Counted from the first letter of the stretch, positions 21,303-30,411 are shown. The stretch: 64,000 nt of DNA from Desulfovibrio sp. G11 (GCF_900243745.1 NZ_LT984798.1:1482501-1546500); one strand, 5' to 3'. Numbers and translations: made by a program. Notes: a model not told the origin generated them from the sequence alone.

Positions 21303-22288
21303 TGTTTATGGGTACTCCCGGTTTTGCGGCCGCCAGTCTGAGGAGACTGGCGGCCTGGCCGCGTGCCCATATTGTCGCTGTATATACGCAGCCTGACCGT
21401 CCGGCGGGGCGCGGCCAAAAGCTCGCCATGTCCGCCGTGAAAAAACTTGCGCTGGAACTGGGCATTCCCGTCTGTCAGCCCGCCAGCCTTAAAGGCGCCG
21501 AAGCCCAGGCAGAGCTGGCGGCTTTCAGGCCCGATGTGCTGGCTGTGGCCGCGTACGGGCTTATTCTGCCTGATGCCGTGCTGGACATGCCTCGCCTTGC
21601 GCCGGTCAACGTGCATGCCTCCATCCTGCCGGGCCTGCGCGGCGCGGCTCCCATACAGCGCGCAGTTATGGAAGGCTGGCAGCCTGGAGCCAGGGCGGGT
21701 ATATCCATAATGCGTATAGGCAGCCGGCTTGATGCAGGGCCTGTATATGCCATGGGCGATACTCCTATCGGCGAGCACACTTCGGGCAGCCTGCATGACG
21801 CCCTGGCGGAACTGGGCGCGGAGATGCTTGTTACCGTTCTGGACGACCTGATGGAGGGCAGGGCGGTGGCTGTGGAACAGGATGAAAGCCTTGCCACCCA
21901 TGCGGCCAAGCTGGGCAAGCGCGACGGCTATATAAACTGGACGCGCAGCGCGGCCGAGGCCCATGCGCAGATACGCGGGGTTACCCCCAGGCCCGGCGCG
22001 CGCACGGTACTGCATCTGGATGCAGGAACAGACTTTGAAGCCCGGAGCATGCCGCTTATTGTTTCACCTGGAACAATCGGAGAAACCGCCGCAGGTACCG
22101 CGCCGGGAAGTGTACGGCATGATGGGCAGGACATCAGCATTGCCTGCGGCGACTGCTGGTATACCCTGGGCATGGTGCGGCCTGAAGGCCGCAAGGACAT
22201 GCCGGTGCGTGACCTGCTCAACGGCAGTTTGAAAAATCTGCCGCAGGGTGTGTGCGGGGAGGCCCGATTGCCGGAAGAGTCGTTGTAG
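21275..22288 (+). CDS. fmt: Methionyl-tRNA formyltransferase
   Basis: The 337-residue enzyme formylates initiator Met-tRNA using 10-formyl-tetrahydrofolate. The N-terminal formyltransferase fold has MGTPGFAAASL, the catalytic region VNVHASILPGLRGAAPI and DAGPVYA. A C-terminal OB-like domain is present. A parS-like 16-mer falls inside the gene (22060-22075, listed separately). Confidence 0.97.
   Translation: MAQEKDCRIVFMGTPGFAAASLRRLAAWPRAHIVAVYTQPDRPAGRGQKLAMSAVKKLALELGIPVCQPASLKGAEAQAELAAFRPDVLAVAAYGLILPDAVLDMPRLAPVNVHASILPGLRGAAPIQRAVMEGWQPGARAGISIMRIGSRLDAGPVYAMGDTPIGEHTSGSLHDALAELGAEMLVTVLDDLMEGRAVAVEQDESLATHAAKLGKRDGYINWTRSAAEAHAQIRGVTPRPGARTVLHLDAGTDFEARSMPLIVSPGTIGETAAGTAPGSVRHDGQDISIACGDCWYTLGMVRPEGRKDMPVRDLLNGSLKNLPQGVCGEARLPEESL
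22060..22075. promoter_or_regulatory. parS-like 16-mer inside fmt
   Basis: TGTTTCACCTGGAACA differs from the parS consensus TGTTTCACGTGAAACA at two positions. It lies 3.7 kb from parB. Chance occurrence cannot be excluded. Confidence 0.35.
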
Positions 22289-22658
22289 CGGGTGTCGTCA
22301 GCATATTTTATTATTGAAATTTCTTGTGGGAAAGACTCTCTTGCCAAAGGGCCTCCCCCTTCCACGTCACAGTCTCAAAAATCTTTTTTCTTGTTTTTGT
22401 CTGTGCCAGGGGTTCTCCTGTTCTGAAGCGGAGGAGACCGGAGCCGGACCTTCAGGTCACGCCGCTGCCTCAAAGTTGATCTGCCTCGGTGAGGCTCATT
22501 TGGGCCTCTTTTTTTTCTTTTTCGCATGGTGGGAAGGGTAAAGGCTCTTTATTGCGCCTGACCCTTGTGAGGCGTAAAAAAAGCCATATGCCCATTTTTA
22601 TTCAATCCGGGCCTTTTTATCGGCCTTTTTCATGCCCGCTATGCTCCCCCGAGGTTTC
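22289..22658. other. Noncoding interval between fmt and DUF116
   Basis: No gene is recognised. The right half has pyrimidine-rich runs and a hairpin with a long T-run (22491-22519). The stretch before it (about 22420-22490) could fold into further hairpins, so a small RNA ending at that terminator is possible but unproven. Confidence 0.4.
22491..22519 (+). terminator. Rho-independent terminator
   Basis: GAGGC and GCCTC close an 8-nt loop and are followed directly by eight T. It lies about 200 bp past the fmt stop. Confidence 0.7.
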
Positions 22659-23534
22659 ATGAAGCTGCGTAAATCCCCCTTCTCGCTGCCGCCCGAACAA
22701 TATGGAGGCGCACGCAAGCGCATCTTTATCGGACTCATGCTGGCGTCCTGTCTGGTGGTCTGTCTTGGGCTGGCTGTTTTTCTCATCCTGCCCTGGTCCG
22801 ACCTGCTGGACGGCATGGTCTGGCTTGAGCGCCTCAGCATTACTGTGGGCCTTGTGAGTATAGGGGGGCTCATGTGGCTGTGCCTCATGCTGGTGTTTCA
22901 CATCTATACCGGCAAAGCCCTGCCCGGCGCGCGCAGTGTGCGCCATATCACCATCCGTCTGTTTTTTCCGCTTATGGAGCTGCTGGCGAAATTTGTGGGC
23001 ATAGAACGCGGCAAGGTGCGCCGCAGTTTCATCAAGGTCAACAACGAGCTGGTACTTTCCTGCCGCAGGGCGGTGCAGCCCGGAGAACTGCTTTTGCTGC
23101 TGCCCCATTGTGTGCAGCGTTCGTCATGCCCGCACCGCTTGGTGCACAATGCCGACCTGTGCCGTCGTTGCGGGCAGTGCCCTGTGGGGGATCTGCTGCA
23201 CCTGCGTGACAGGTACGGCATACGGCTTGCCATAGCCACCGGCGGAACCATCGCACGTCGCATCGTGGTGCAGACCAGACCGCGCTGCATCATTGCCGTG
23301 GCCTGCGAGCGCGATCTTACCTCGGGCATACAGGACAGCTATCCCTTGCCGGTTTTTGGCGTGCTGAACATGCGGCCCAACGGTCCCTGTCTGGATACCC
23401 TTGTTCCGCTGGCGGCTCTCGAGGATGCCGTGCGGCTGTTTCTTGGGCTTGAACATATGGCGGCACACGGACAGGCAGGCGAAAAATGCCCGTCTGTCGA
23501 TGCGGTAATACCTGATGGAGAGGGCCGAGCATGA
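22659..23534 (+). CDS. DUF116 family membrane protein
   Basis: Start chosen at ATG 22659 (MKLRKSPFSL), preceded by a GAGG; ATG 22632 is the longest option. Two hydrophobic segments near the N-terminus (about 25-50 and 65-90) anchor it. The soluble part carries the DUF116 signature: cysteines in LPHCVQRSSCPHR, LCRRCGQCPVGDL, then IAVACERDL. The spacing suggests metal or Fe-S binding. The function of DUF116 is not established. It overlaps rsmB by 4 bp (ATGA), and sits with fmt, so a link to translation or rRNA modification is possible but only contextual. Confidence 0.85.
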   Translation: MKLRKSPFSLPPEQYGGARKRIFIGLMLASCLVVCLGLAVFLILPWSDLLDGMVWLERLSITVGLVSIGGLMWLCLMLVFHIYTGKALPGARSVRHITIRLFFPLMELLAKFVGIERGKVRRSFIKVNNELVLSCRRAVQPGELLLLLPHCVQRSSCPHRLVHNADLCRRCGQCPVGDLLHLRDRYGIRLAIATGGTIARRIVVQTRPRCIIAVACERDLTSGIQDSYPLPVFGVLNMRPNGPCLDTLVPLAALEDAVRLFLGLEHMAAHGQAGEKCPSVDAVIPDGEGRA

Positions 23535-25105
23535 GCAGGAACATATCGTTGCGTAAGCTGTCGTGTAACGGCCGCACGGCTGCCCTGCGGGCGCTGTTGC
23601 TGGTTGATGACGGGCTGAGCGCCCAGCAGGCCCTTGCATCTGTTCTGGACGCCCCTGTGGCGCACGGGGCTTCAGGCAACTCGCGCGAAAAGAGCCACAC
23701 CGCAAATGCCGGCAGATGCCAGGGGCTTTCAGCGCAGGACAGGGCGCTGTGCACCGAGCTTGTATATGGCTGCCTGCGTACCGAACTGCGCCTGAATTTT
23801 CTGTTGGGCAGGGTTTTGCCACGGCCCCAGGGTCTGCCGCGGCCCATGCAGATACTGCTGGCGCTGGCAGTATACGGCCTGCTGTTTCAGGACAAGGTTC
23901 CGTCCCATGCTGTGGTTTATGAAGCCGTGGAACAGGCAAGAGCACTTTTTGGCCAGGGGCTGGCCCGGGTCGCCAACGGCGCATTGCGATCTTTGCAGCG
24001 CATGGGGGAAGAACCGGCGCAGCCATCCTTTTATGCGGGGCAGTCGGGTGTAAAAAAATACCGGCATGGCGCGGGCGGCACAGACAGTTTTTTGGGAAAA
24101 TGTATCTTTTATTCCATCCCCTTGTGGATTGGTGAGCTTTGGCGTTCCGCCTATGGTGACGAGGCGGCCTTGAGGCTTATGCAACGCTCTTTTGAACGTC
24201 CCTGGGCCGCATTGCGGATCAATGCCCGCCATACCGATGGTGCAGCTCTGCACGCGGTTTTGGCGGCTCCGCAGGCGGAAGGGCGCGCATCTGCGATAGC
24301 CGGATTATCCGGCGCGGCCACAGAAAGCGGTGCTACAGAACAAGATTCTTTACAATATCATACTGATATTGCAGATAGAGTAGATAAGAATGAAAATAAT
24401 GAGGGTCAGGGCAACGGCCATAAGCCCGTTGCCATTGGGCAGTGGGGTCTTGCCTTCGCACCCGGAACCATGCCGCGCGAGGCCCTTGGCCTTGACCTGA
24501 GGCAATGGCTGGCACGGGGCGCATTAAGCTGGCAATCAGCCGGGTCTCAGCAGGCTTTGCTCGCTCTTGGGCTGGACCGCTGGCATGAACCTGTGTGGGA
24601 TGCCTGCGCCGGGCATGGCGGCAAAAGCACGGCCCTGATGGAGTGGGGTGTGCCGGTGAGTTTGTGTACAGACCGTTCTTTTGCGCGTTTGCGGGGGCTG
24701 CCCACCCAGTGCGCAACACTGGGATTGCCAGTGCCGCCGCACTGCCTGGCTGATGCCATCCGACCTCCGGTAGGGCAATGGCCCGGCCATATCCTGGTGG
24801 ACGCGCCCTGTTCCGGTCTGGGAGTGCTGGGCCGAAGGCCGGATATCCGCAGGCGGGAACCGCAACATCTTGCTGAACTTGAAGTCCTGCAACAAAACAT
24901 GCTGCGCGTGCTTGCCGACATATTGCAGCCCGGCCGGGAACTGGCCTATATAACCTGTACCCTCAATCCGGCTGAAAACGAACGTGCTGTGGACCAACTG
25001 CTTGAAAATAATTCTGATCTGACAATTGAACGCCAGTGGCAGACAGGGCACAGCCATCCCTGGCTTGAGGGAATGTTTGGCGCTGTACTGCGCAAAAAAG
25101 GCTGA
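23531..25105 (+). CDS. rsmB: 16S rRNA (cytosine-C5)-methyltransferase, RsmB type
   Basis: The 524-residue protein has an N-terminal NusB-like RNA-binding domain (to ~170) and a C-terminal SAM methyltransferase. Motif I is VWDACAGHGGKSTAL, motif IV has the catalytic VDAPCSGLGVLGRRPD, and the second catalytic Cys is in ITCTLNPAENE. RsmB methylates C967 of 16S rRNA in E. coli. The linker around residues 265-300 is unusual: the DNA at about 24340-24410 is AT-rich, encodes a Gln/Asp/Asn/Glu-rich stretch, and contains a perfect CAATATCA/TGATATTG hairpin, unlike the GC-rich remainder. A very strong terminator follows at 25191. Confidence 0.92.
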   Translation: MSRNISLRKLSCNGRTAALRALLLVDDGLSAQQALASVLDAPVAHGASGNSREKSHTANAGRCQGLSAQDRALCTELVYGCLRTELRLNFLLGRVLPRPQGLPRPMQILLALAVYGLLFQDKVPSHAVVYEAVEQARALFGQGLARVANGALRSLQRMGEEPAQPSFYAGQSGVKKYRHGAGGTDSFLGKCIFYSIPLWIGELWRSAYGDEAALRLMQRSFERPWAALRINARHTDGAALHAVLAAPQAEGRASAIAGLSGAATESGATEQDSLQYHTDIADRVDKNENNEGQGNGHKPVAIGQWGLAFAPGTMPREALGLDLRQWLARGALSWQSAGSQQALLALGLDRWHEPVWDACAGHGGKSTALMEWGVPVSLCTDRSFARLRGLPTQCATLGLPVPPHCLADAIRPPVGQWPGHILVDAPCSGLGVLGRRPDIRRREPQHLAELEVLQQNMLRVLADILQPGRELAYITCTLNPAENERAVDQLLENNSDLTIERQWQTGHSHPWLEGMFGAVLRKKG

Positions 25106-25190
25106 AAGGTAAAAATGGGGCAGGGCATTCGGGCTGTTACAAAAAACGTAAGGCGGATTGTGCTATAAGCCATAACTGGCGTAGGTATAT

Positions 25191-25243
25191 GGCAAAAAAC
25201 AGGCTCCTTCCGGGATTGTCCCGGAAGGAGCCTGTTTTTTGCC
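25191..25243. terminator. Strong bidirectional terminator
   Basis: The arms 25191-25215 and 25219-25243 match perfectly over 25 bp around a 3-nt loop, with A6 and T6 runs inside the outer stem. It can stop rsmB rightward and parB leftward transcription. Confidence 0.92.
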
Positions 25244-25823
25244 ATGCGCAATGCGGTTTTTGAGTATATTTCAGGGGATGTTGGCGCAATGCGTTTACCG
25301 TCTTCTTTTTGATCCGCCTCTGCGGTCGAGGGGGCAGGCTTGGAGCCGGTATTCTAGATGTACTTGCCTGGCTTGGTTTTGGCCGCCCGCCGTGCAGGCG
25401 GCAGAGGGTCAAGGGCTGCGCCCCTGCGCGGCAGATTAGCACTCCCCGGGCTAGCCCGGGGTAGCCGGTTATCTTGTGGTCGTGGGGGCCGTGCGGCTTT
25501 TGCCGCGGGAGCTTCCTTCTTCGCCTGCTGATTGCCGCTGCGCCGCACAACGTCATCCGCCGCTTTCGTCTTGCATGAAAAATTCAGGGCCTTTTGTCCC
25601 ATCCGCCCGTGTACAGATTACATCAGCATTTTTACGGGCAACCTGCTGTCCGCAGCGCAGAAGTCCTCTTCTCAAGGGGCAAGCATTTTCTTAGCCCGGC
25701 GCACAGGAGTTTATCCATTTATGAGGCCAGATAAGCCGTAAAATAGTGTCCGGGCAAGCTGTGCATATTCTTGTAATGCCACCAGCGTGTGGGGAGACAG
25801 CGCCAGTTCAAAGTGCGTTTGCG
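25244..25823. other. Noncoding interval between rsmB and parB
   Basis: Several short frames cross this stretch but none has a convincing start or protein signature. It contains a perfect 18-nt palindrome, CCCCGGGCTAGCCCGGGG, at 25444-25461. No other element is recognised. Confidence 0.5.
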
Positions 25824-26738
25824 CTATTGCCCCTCAAGAGCCACACCAAATTTTTCCAGCAATGCGTCCAGCTCCTGCTTGTTAGCGTAATTCAATGAAA
25901 TGCGCCCGCCGTTTTCGTCGCCGCTTATTTTGGCAGCGCAGCCCAGGGCGCTGCTCAGGTCTTTTTGCAGTACCTTGAATGCCGGGCTTTTCTTGCGTGA
26001 AATTTTTTGCGGCGCGGGCTTGCGGTCCTGTTTTTCCTCTTCCAGCCAGGGGAGGGCAGAGTTGCCGCGCCAGAAGGCCGCGGCGTCTTCAGCCTCGCGC
26101 ACGGTCATGCCGTGGCTTTGTATGCGCAGGCGCAGGGCTTCGGCAGCGGCAGGCTCGTCAATGCCAAGAAGGCAGCGGGCATGTCCGGCGCTGATACGCC
26201 CGGTCTGAAGGTCTTCCCGCGCGGCGGCGCTTAACTGCAATAGGCGCAATGCGTTGGCAACGGCCGGGCGGCTTTTGCCAAGACGTGCCGCCAGTTCTTC
26301 CTGCGTCAGGTCCAGGGCCTCGCGCAGGGCCTGAAGGGCCTCGGCTTCTTCAATGGGGTTGAGATCTTCGCGCTGCAGGTTTTCAATAAGCGCGGCGGCC
26401 ATAACCTCTTTATCGCTCAATTCACGAATATATACAGGTACATTGTCAAGACCGGCCATCTGCGCGGCACGCCAGCGGCGCTCGCCGGCCACTATCTGGT
26501 AGGTTTCGCCTCCTGCGAGGGGGCGTACCAGCAGGGGCTGGATAATACCCTGAGCCTTGATGGAGGCCGCCAGTTCGCGCAGGGCGACCTCGTCAAAGTG
26601 TCTGCGGGGCTGACCCGGGTTGGGGCGCAAAGAAGAAACGGGCAGGCTGCTGCTTGCCGCTTCCTGTTCACGTTTGGGTTCAGAACCGCCAAAAAGCGCG
26701 TCCAGACCTCTTCCCAATCCCTTCTTGTTGCCGCTCAT
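25824..26738 (-). CDS. parB: Chromosome partitioning protein ParB
   Basis: Start chosen at ATG 26738 (MSGNKKGLGRGLDALF), preceded by GAGGTGAT. The 304-residue protein has the N-terminal ParA-interacting motif GLGRGLDALFG, the CTP-binding ParB/Srx domain (PNPGQPRRHF; IVAGERRWRAA; ALIENLQREDLNPIEEA), a helix-turn-helix (TQEELAARLGKSRPAVANALRLL) and a dimerisation tail. It loads on parS, spreads using CTP, and works with ParA to segregate origins. parA lies 757 bp upstream on the same strand, with a gene of opposite strand between them. Confidence 0.96.
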   Translation of the reverse strand: MSGNKKGLGRGLDALFGGSEPKREQEAASSSLPVSSLRPNPGQPRRHFDEVALRELAASIKAQGIIQPLLVRPLAGGETYQIVAGERRWRAAQMAGLDNVPVYIRELSDKEVMAAALIENLQREDLNPIEEAEALQALREALDLTQEELAARLGKSRPAVANALRLLQLSAAAREDLQTGRISAGHARCLLGIDEPAAAEALRLRIQSHGMTVREAEDAAAFWRGNSALPWLEEEKQDRKPAPQKISRKKSPAFKVLQKDLSSALGCAAKISGDENGGRISLNYANKQELDALLEKFGVALEGQ

Positions 26739-26973
26739 ATGTATCACCTCATATGTTCTCGCGCCCGGATGCGGGCGCTTTCAGTTGCTGTTTCATCATG
26801 AAAAGTGCTTTGCCCGGCCGTGAGCCTTGACAAGGCCGTCCGCGACACGGCAACCTGCGGCATGCCACGGTCATAATAGTTTCCCGGCGTGAGCCGCCGG
26901 GGCATCCAGCCGCATGTATTGCGGCCCCAAGCCCGCGCCCGGCCGTGCCGCAGGCAAGCAAAAGGACAGGTCA

Positions 26974-27381
26974 ATGTTTGAACATCCCGAGCTACGCTAT
27001 GTCACTGACGCCAAAGGCAATGTGGAAGCTGTGCAGCTTTCATACAAACTTTGGGAACAGATCGAGCCAAAGATCCGCAGCCATATAAGCTGCCAGCCAG
27101 CAGACAAGCCCCTTGTGCAGGCAGAAGCGCCTCTTAAAGGTTTTGAACAGCTTTTGCAGTACTGGGACTTTAAATATCCCTACACACCTGACGTGGCCTG
27201 TCCCCATTGCGGTGCAAAAACTGACGACTGGCGGACAGACCCTGCGCAGCCTTTTTTGCTGACTAACGCCAATATCGGCGGACTGCTTGTTTTTCTTTGC
27301 AAATGCTGTCGCACGACAATCAGGAAAAAACACTTTCATAAGCATGTGGCGGTGGAGCATACCACGCCCAGGGCGGAGTAG
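26974..27381 (+). CDS. Uncharacterised zinc-ribbon-like protein between parB and parA
   Basis: Start chosen at ATG 26974 (MFEHPELRYV), with AAGGACAGG before it; this gives 135 residues. The N-terminal part (DAKGNVEAVQLSYKLWEQI) resembles an antitoxin-like or regulatory strand-helix unit. The C-terminal part has CPHC and CKCC, which could form a zinc ribbon, and ends in a His-rich KKHFHKHVAVEH. I do not recognise a named family. It is transcribed opposite to both flanking par genes and has its own terminator, so it is probably not part of the par operon. Confidence 0.75.
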   Translation: MFEHPELRYVTDAKGNVEAVQLSYKLWEQIEPKIRSHISCQPADKPLVQAEAPLKGFEQLLQYWDFKYPYTPDVACPHCGAKTDDWRTDPAQPFLLTNANIGGLLVFLCKCCRTTIRKKHFHKHVAVEHTTPRAE

Positions 27382-27426
27382 ACCCCATTTCACCATAAGG
27401 ATCTGTCGATATTCATTTCCGACTGC

Positions 27427-27466
27427 CAGGACCCGCATGTGTCAAACCTGCGGGCCCTGCTTTTTT
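27427..27466 (+). terminator. Rho-independent terminator after the zinc-ribbon gene
   Basis: CAGGACCCGCA and TGCGGGCCCTG pair with one mismatch across an 11-nt loop, followed by C and six T. Confidence 0.8.
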
Positions 27467-27495
27467 GCTCTCAATGCCGTAAGCGCTGTGAGAAT

Positions 27496-28284
27496 CTATT
27501 GCAGCACAGTGCTTTTTTTTGAAGGCCGCCGCAGCACCACTTCTTTTGACAGTCCAAGGTAGGCGTCCGCGCCCTTGGATTTAATGTCGTAGTGGATGAT
27601 GGACTTGCCGTGGCTCGGCGCTTCGGACAAGCGCACGTTGCGCGGAATGACCGTTTCAAAAAGATGGTCGGGAAAGCAGCGCCGCACTTCATTTTTTACT
27701 TCGCGCGTAAGGCGGTTGCGCGTGTCATACATGGTCAGCACCACGCCCAGCAGCGAAAGTTCCGGATTCAGCCGTTTTTTTACCTGTTCGTAGGTCTGCA
27801 GCAGTTTGACAATGCCTTCGAGCGCAAAAAATTCACACTGCAGAGGAATAAGCAGCTCCCTGGAGGCGCACAGGGCATTGAGGGTAAGCAGGCCCAACGA
27901 AGGAGGGCAGTCGAGTATTATGTACTCATAATCTTTCTGAACGGCCTTGAGGCATTCGTCCAGGTAAAATTCGCGCGCCATCTTGTCTACCAGTTCCAGT
28001 TCAACGGCGACAAGGTTTGTGCTGGCAGGCAGGATGTCCAAAAACGGTGATCGGCTTTTGGCTATATTTTGACGTACCTGTTCCGGCTCATAAAACGTGT
28101 TGTACAGGTCGCCGTGCAGGTTTTCCTGTTGCAGGCCAAGTCCGCTGGTGCTGTTGGCCTGTGGGTCACAGTCAACAAGCAGAACTTTTTTTTCCATAAC
28201 GGCCAGCGCCGCGGACAGGTTGATGGCCGTGGTGGTTTTGCCCACGCCGCCTTTTTGGTTGGCAATGGAAATAATGCGAGCCAT
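27496..28284 (-). CDS. parA: Chromosome partitioning ATPase ParA
   Basis: Start chosen at ATG 28284 (MARIISIANQKGG), 6 nt after GGAGG; the longer open frame includes DNA containing a parS site. The 262-residue P-loop ATPase has the deviant Walker A KGGVGKTTTAINLS, LLVDCDPQANSTSG, and LDCPPSLGLLTLNAL. It lacks an N-terminal DNA-binding domain, so it is of the Soj type. It binds DNA non-specifically and is stimulated by ParB to move origins apart. Confidence 0.97.
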   Translation of the reverse strand: MARIISIANQKGGVGKTTTAINLSAALAVMEKKVLLVDCDPQANSTSGLGLQQENLHGDLYNTFYEPEQVRQNIAKSRSPFLDILPASTNLVAVELELVDKMAREFYLDECLKAVQKDYEYIILDCPPSLGLLTLNALCASRELLIPLQCEFFALEGIVKLLQTYEQVKKRLNPELSLLGVVLTMYDTRNRLTREVKNEVRRCFPDHLFETVIPRNVRLSEAPSHGKSIIHYDIKSKGADAYLGLSKEVVLRRPSKKSTVLQ

Positions 28285-28377
28285 GAAAGCCTCCCCGCCG
28301 AAAGGGCAGTGGTGTAAAGTTGCCGTCTGCCGGTCTCTGCGGGCAAACAGGCCATGTGACGCGTTTGTTTTTTTGAA

Positions 28378-28393
28378 CGTTTCACATGAAACA
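28378..28393. promoter_or_regulatory. parS: parS centromere-like site
   Basis: CGTTTCACATGAAACA matches the consensus TGTTTCACGTGAAACA at 14 of 16 positions, including both full GTTTCA/TGAAAC arms. It sits 94 bp upstream of the parA start. Confidence 0.8.
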
Positions 28394-28580
28394 TTTGTAA
28401 AAAACACGTCAGCACATTGTGTAGTTATTAAAAGAGAGCGCGTGTACCGTCAAGGTATAAAAAAATAAACTGCAAAGCTAAAAAAGATAAAATTTTTATG
28501 GCCGGAGCCTTGCCCCCCAACGTGTTTGCAGGGTAAAATAAGGACGTTTCTGAACATACTGAACATGATGGTAGGCGTGT

Positions 28581-28988
28581 ATGGGGTTTAAAAAGATCCT
28601 TCTGGTTGATGACGAGGAAGAAGTCACACGCATCCTGGCCAAACGGCTGGGCCGCAGGGGCTACGAATGCGCCACGGCCGCGAATGGGCAACTGGCCCTG
28701 AACGCGATGGAAGACACGGCGTATCATGTTGTTATCATGGATGTGAAAATGCCTGTTATGGACGGCATGAGCGCCCTGCAAAAAATCCACAGGCTCTGGC
28801 CGTGTACGCAGGTCATTCTTCTTTCCGGACATGCAGATATGCAGTTGGCCGTGCAGGCCATGAGCGAAGGGGCTTTCGGCTATCTGATGAAGCCCGTTGA
28901 CCTCGATGAGCTGCTGTTTAAAATCGAAGATGCCGCAACGCAATGCCGCCTTGAGGCGGAGCAGGGTGGCGCCAATAATCCGTCTTGA
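28581..28988 (+). CDS. Single-domain response regulator
   Basis: The 135-residue protein is a receiver with no output domain. Key residues are intact: acidic pair in LLVDDEEE, phospho-acceptor Asp in VVIMDVKMP, the Thr/Ser position in LLSGH, and Lys in LMKPVDLDE. A short tail follows. It probably relays phosphate or controls a partner by protein contact, as CheY- or DivK-like proteins do. No histidine kinase is nearby. The next gene (DsbA-like) starts 22 bp later, so the two may share a transcript. Confidence 0.9.
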   Translation: MGFKKILLVDDEEEVTRILAKRLGRRGYECATAANGQLALNAMEDTAYHVVIMDVKMPVMDGMSALQKIHRLWPCTQVILLSGHADMQLAVQAMSEGAFGYLMKPVDLDELLFKIEDAATQCRLEAEQGGANNPS

Positions 28989-29009
28989 TAGACGTTGACA
29001 GGATGTTTT

Positions 29010-29840
29010 ATGACAGTATTTAAAAAAGCAGGGGCCGTAGCCCTTTTGGGCTTGATGACTTTTGGGGGTTGGGCGCTGCTGGCGCAGCAAGGTGCACGGG
29101 CCGCTTCTGTTCAGGTGACGGAAGAAAACCTGCCGCAAATGCTGGAAAAACTTTTTCAGGAGCGGCCGGATCTTGTTATGGACGTGCTGCGCAAACATAG
29201 CGAAGCCGTGCTTGATATTGCGCAGCAGGGTTCAAACCTGCGCCGCCAGCGCAGCCTTGAAGCGCAATGGAACCAGGAAATGAAAACGCCCAAGCCCGTC
29301 AAGGTGGAGGGGCGCCCCGTGCTTGGGGCAAAAAACGCCAAGGTGCGTATAGTGGCGTTTTCTGACTTTACCTGCCATTTCTGCCAGCAGGCCGCGGGCA
29401 CAGTGAGCGGCATCATGAAAGAATATGGCAAGGACGTGAGCCTGGTATTCAAAAACCTGCCGCTGGACGAAAAGGGTCCGGCCAGTATCGCGTCCAGATA
29501 TTTTCTTGCTGTAGCCCAGCAGAGCGAAGAAAAAGCCTGGAAATTTCATGACGCGCTTTTTGCTGACAGAAACCGGCTCGTCACCGAAGGCGAAACTTTT
29601 TTGAAAAAGACCGTCCAGGACCTCGGCGTAGATATGAAACGCCTTGCCAAAGACGTACACAGCAAAAAAGTTTCTGATATTATGGACGAAGATCAGCAGG
29701 ACGCGCAAAAACTGGGCGTGGAAGGAACACCGTATTTCTTGGTCAACGACCTCGTGGTACGGGGAGCGCTGCCGCCCGATCTTTTCAAAAGAGCGGTGGA
29801 TATGGCTAAAAATCAGGCAGACAACAAGTCCGCAAAATAA
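29010..29840 (+). CDS. DsbA-family periplasmic thiol oxidoreductase
   Basis: Start chosen at ATG 29010 (MTVFKKAGAVALLGLM), with AGGATG upstream; this gives a signal peptide ending near AARA-A (about residues 25-32) and 276 residues in total. The N-terminal mature part is helical. The thioredoxin-fold domain has the redox motif CHFC in DFTCHFCQQA and the cis-Pro loop GTPYFLVN. It should form or shuffle disulfides in exported proteins; the family also includes isomerases and ScsC-like copper-resistance proteins. A terminator follows at 30016. Confidence 0.9.
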   Translation: MTVFKKAGAVALLGLMTFGGWALLAQQGARAASVQVTEENLPQMLEKLFQERPDLVMDVLRKHSEAVLDIAQQGSNLRRQRSLEAQWNQEMKTPKPVKVEGRPVLGAKNAKVRIVAFSDFTCHFCQQAAGTVSGIMKEYGKDVSLVFKNLPLDEKGPASIASRYFLAVAQQSEEKAWKFHDALFADRNRLVTEGETFLKKTVQDLGVDMKRLAKDVHSKKVSDIMDEDQQDAQKLGVEGTPYFLVNDLVVRGALPPDLFKRAVDMAKNQADNKSAK

Positions 29841-30411
29841 AGCACAGAGCTGCTTGTCAATATGTCATGATGTTCCGGATAATTTTGTTTTTTGCTCAAA
29901 GAAGAGCAGAGCGGGATAGAGCGGGCATAAAGCCGGGTAGGCGTGACCAGCTCATATCTGATGCAGGCGCTTGGCGCAAACGCCTGGTACAAGCAAAAAG
30001 ACATCGGCTCTTCATAAAGGCCCTTCGCAGAAATGCGTGGGGCCTTTGTTTTTTGGCGGCGTGCAAGATGTCTGTGAGCTGCCCGATACGACATCGGGGG
30101 CGTTGAAGTCTCAGGGATGCGGAAAAACCGTTTGGCCCAATACTGTTGCTGCCCGTTTTGGCTGCGGAAGGCTGAAGTTTGTGTCCTGTCCTTGTTTCCG
30201 GGTACTGTCACGGAGTGCCCCGAGGTGCTTGCTGTGCTTGTGCAGATTTGTGCGGCGCGCCTGGCTTGCGGCAAGGCCGGAGAATGCCCCACGGCGCGAA
30301 TGCCGGCGTGAAGGATGATCGCCTGTCCGGCAGTGGGGTCCTCGTGAGGAACGGGTAACAGAATGGCGGAGTTATGAAGGCGCGTTTTCGCCTTCACTGT
30401 GCGTCAGGTAT
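29841..30411. other. Gene-poor interval left of the IS element
   Basis: No convincing gene. It contains the terminator at 30016-30054 and a small CAGGCG/CGCCTG hairpin at 29964-29986. A leftward frame at 29813-30397 has no ribosome site and a composition unlike real proteins. Confidence 0.5.
30016..30054 (+). terminator. Terminator downstream of the DsbA-like gene
   Basis: AAAGGCC and GGCCTTT form the outer stem, CGCA/TGCG an inner stem around GAAA, and a T-rich tail follows. It lies 175 bp past the stop. Confidence 0.75.

Noticed and set aside
22400-22520. Possible 4.5S or 6S RNA ending at the 22491 terminator
   Set aside because: No conserved SRP or 6S core was found; only the terminator is well supported.
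25239-25694. Short frames between rsmB and parB
   Set aside because: They have no ribosome sites, overlap a perfect palindrome, and match no known family.
29813-30397. Leftward 194-residue frame beside the IS element
   Set aside because: It overlaps the DsbA gene end and a terminator, and its composition is not protein-like.
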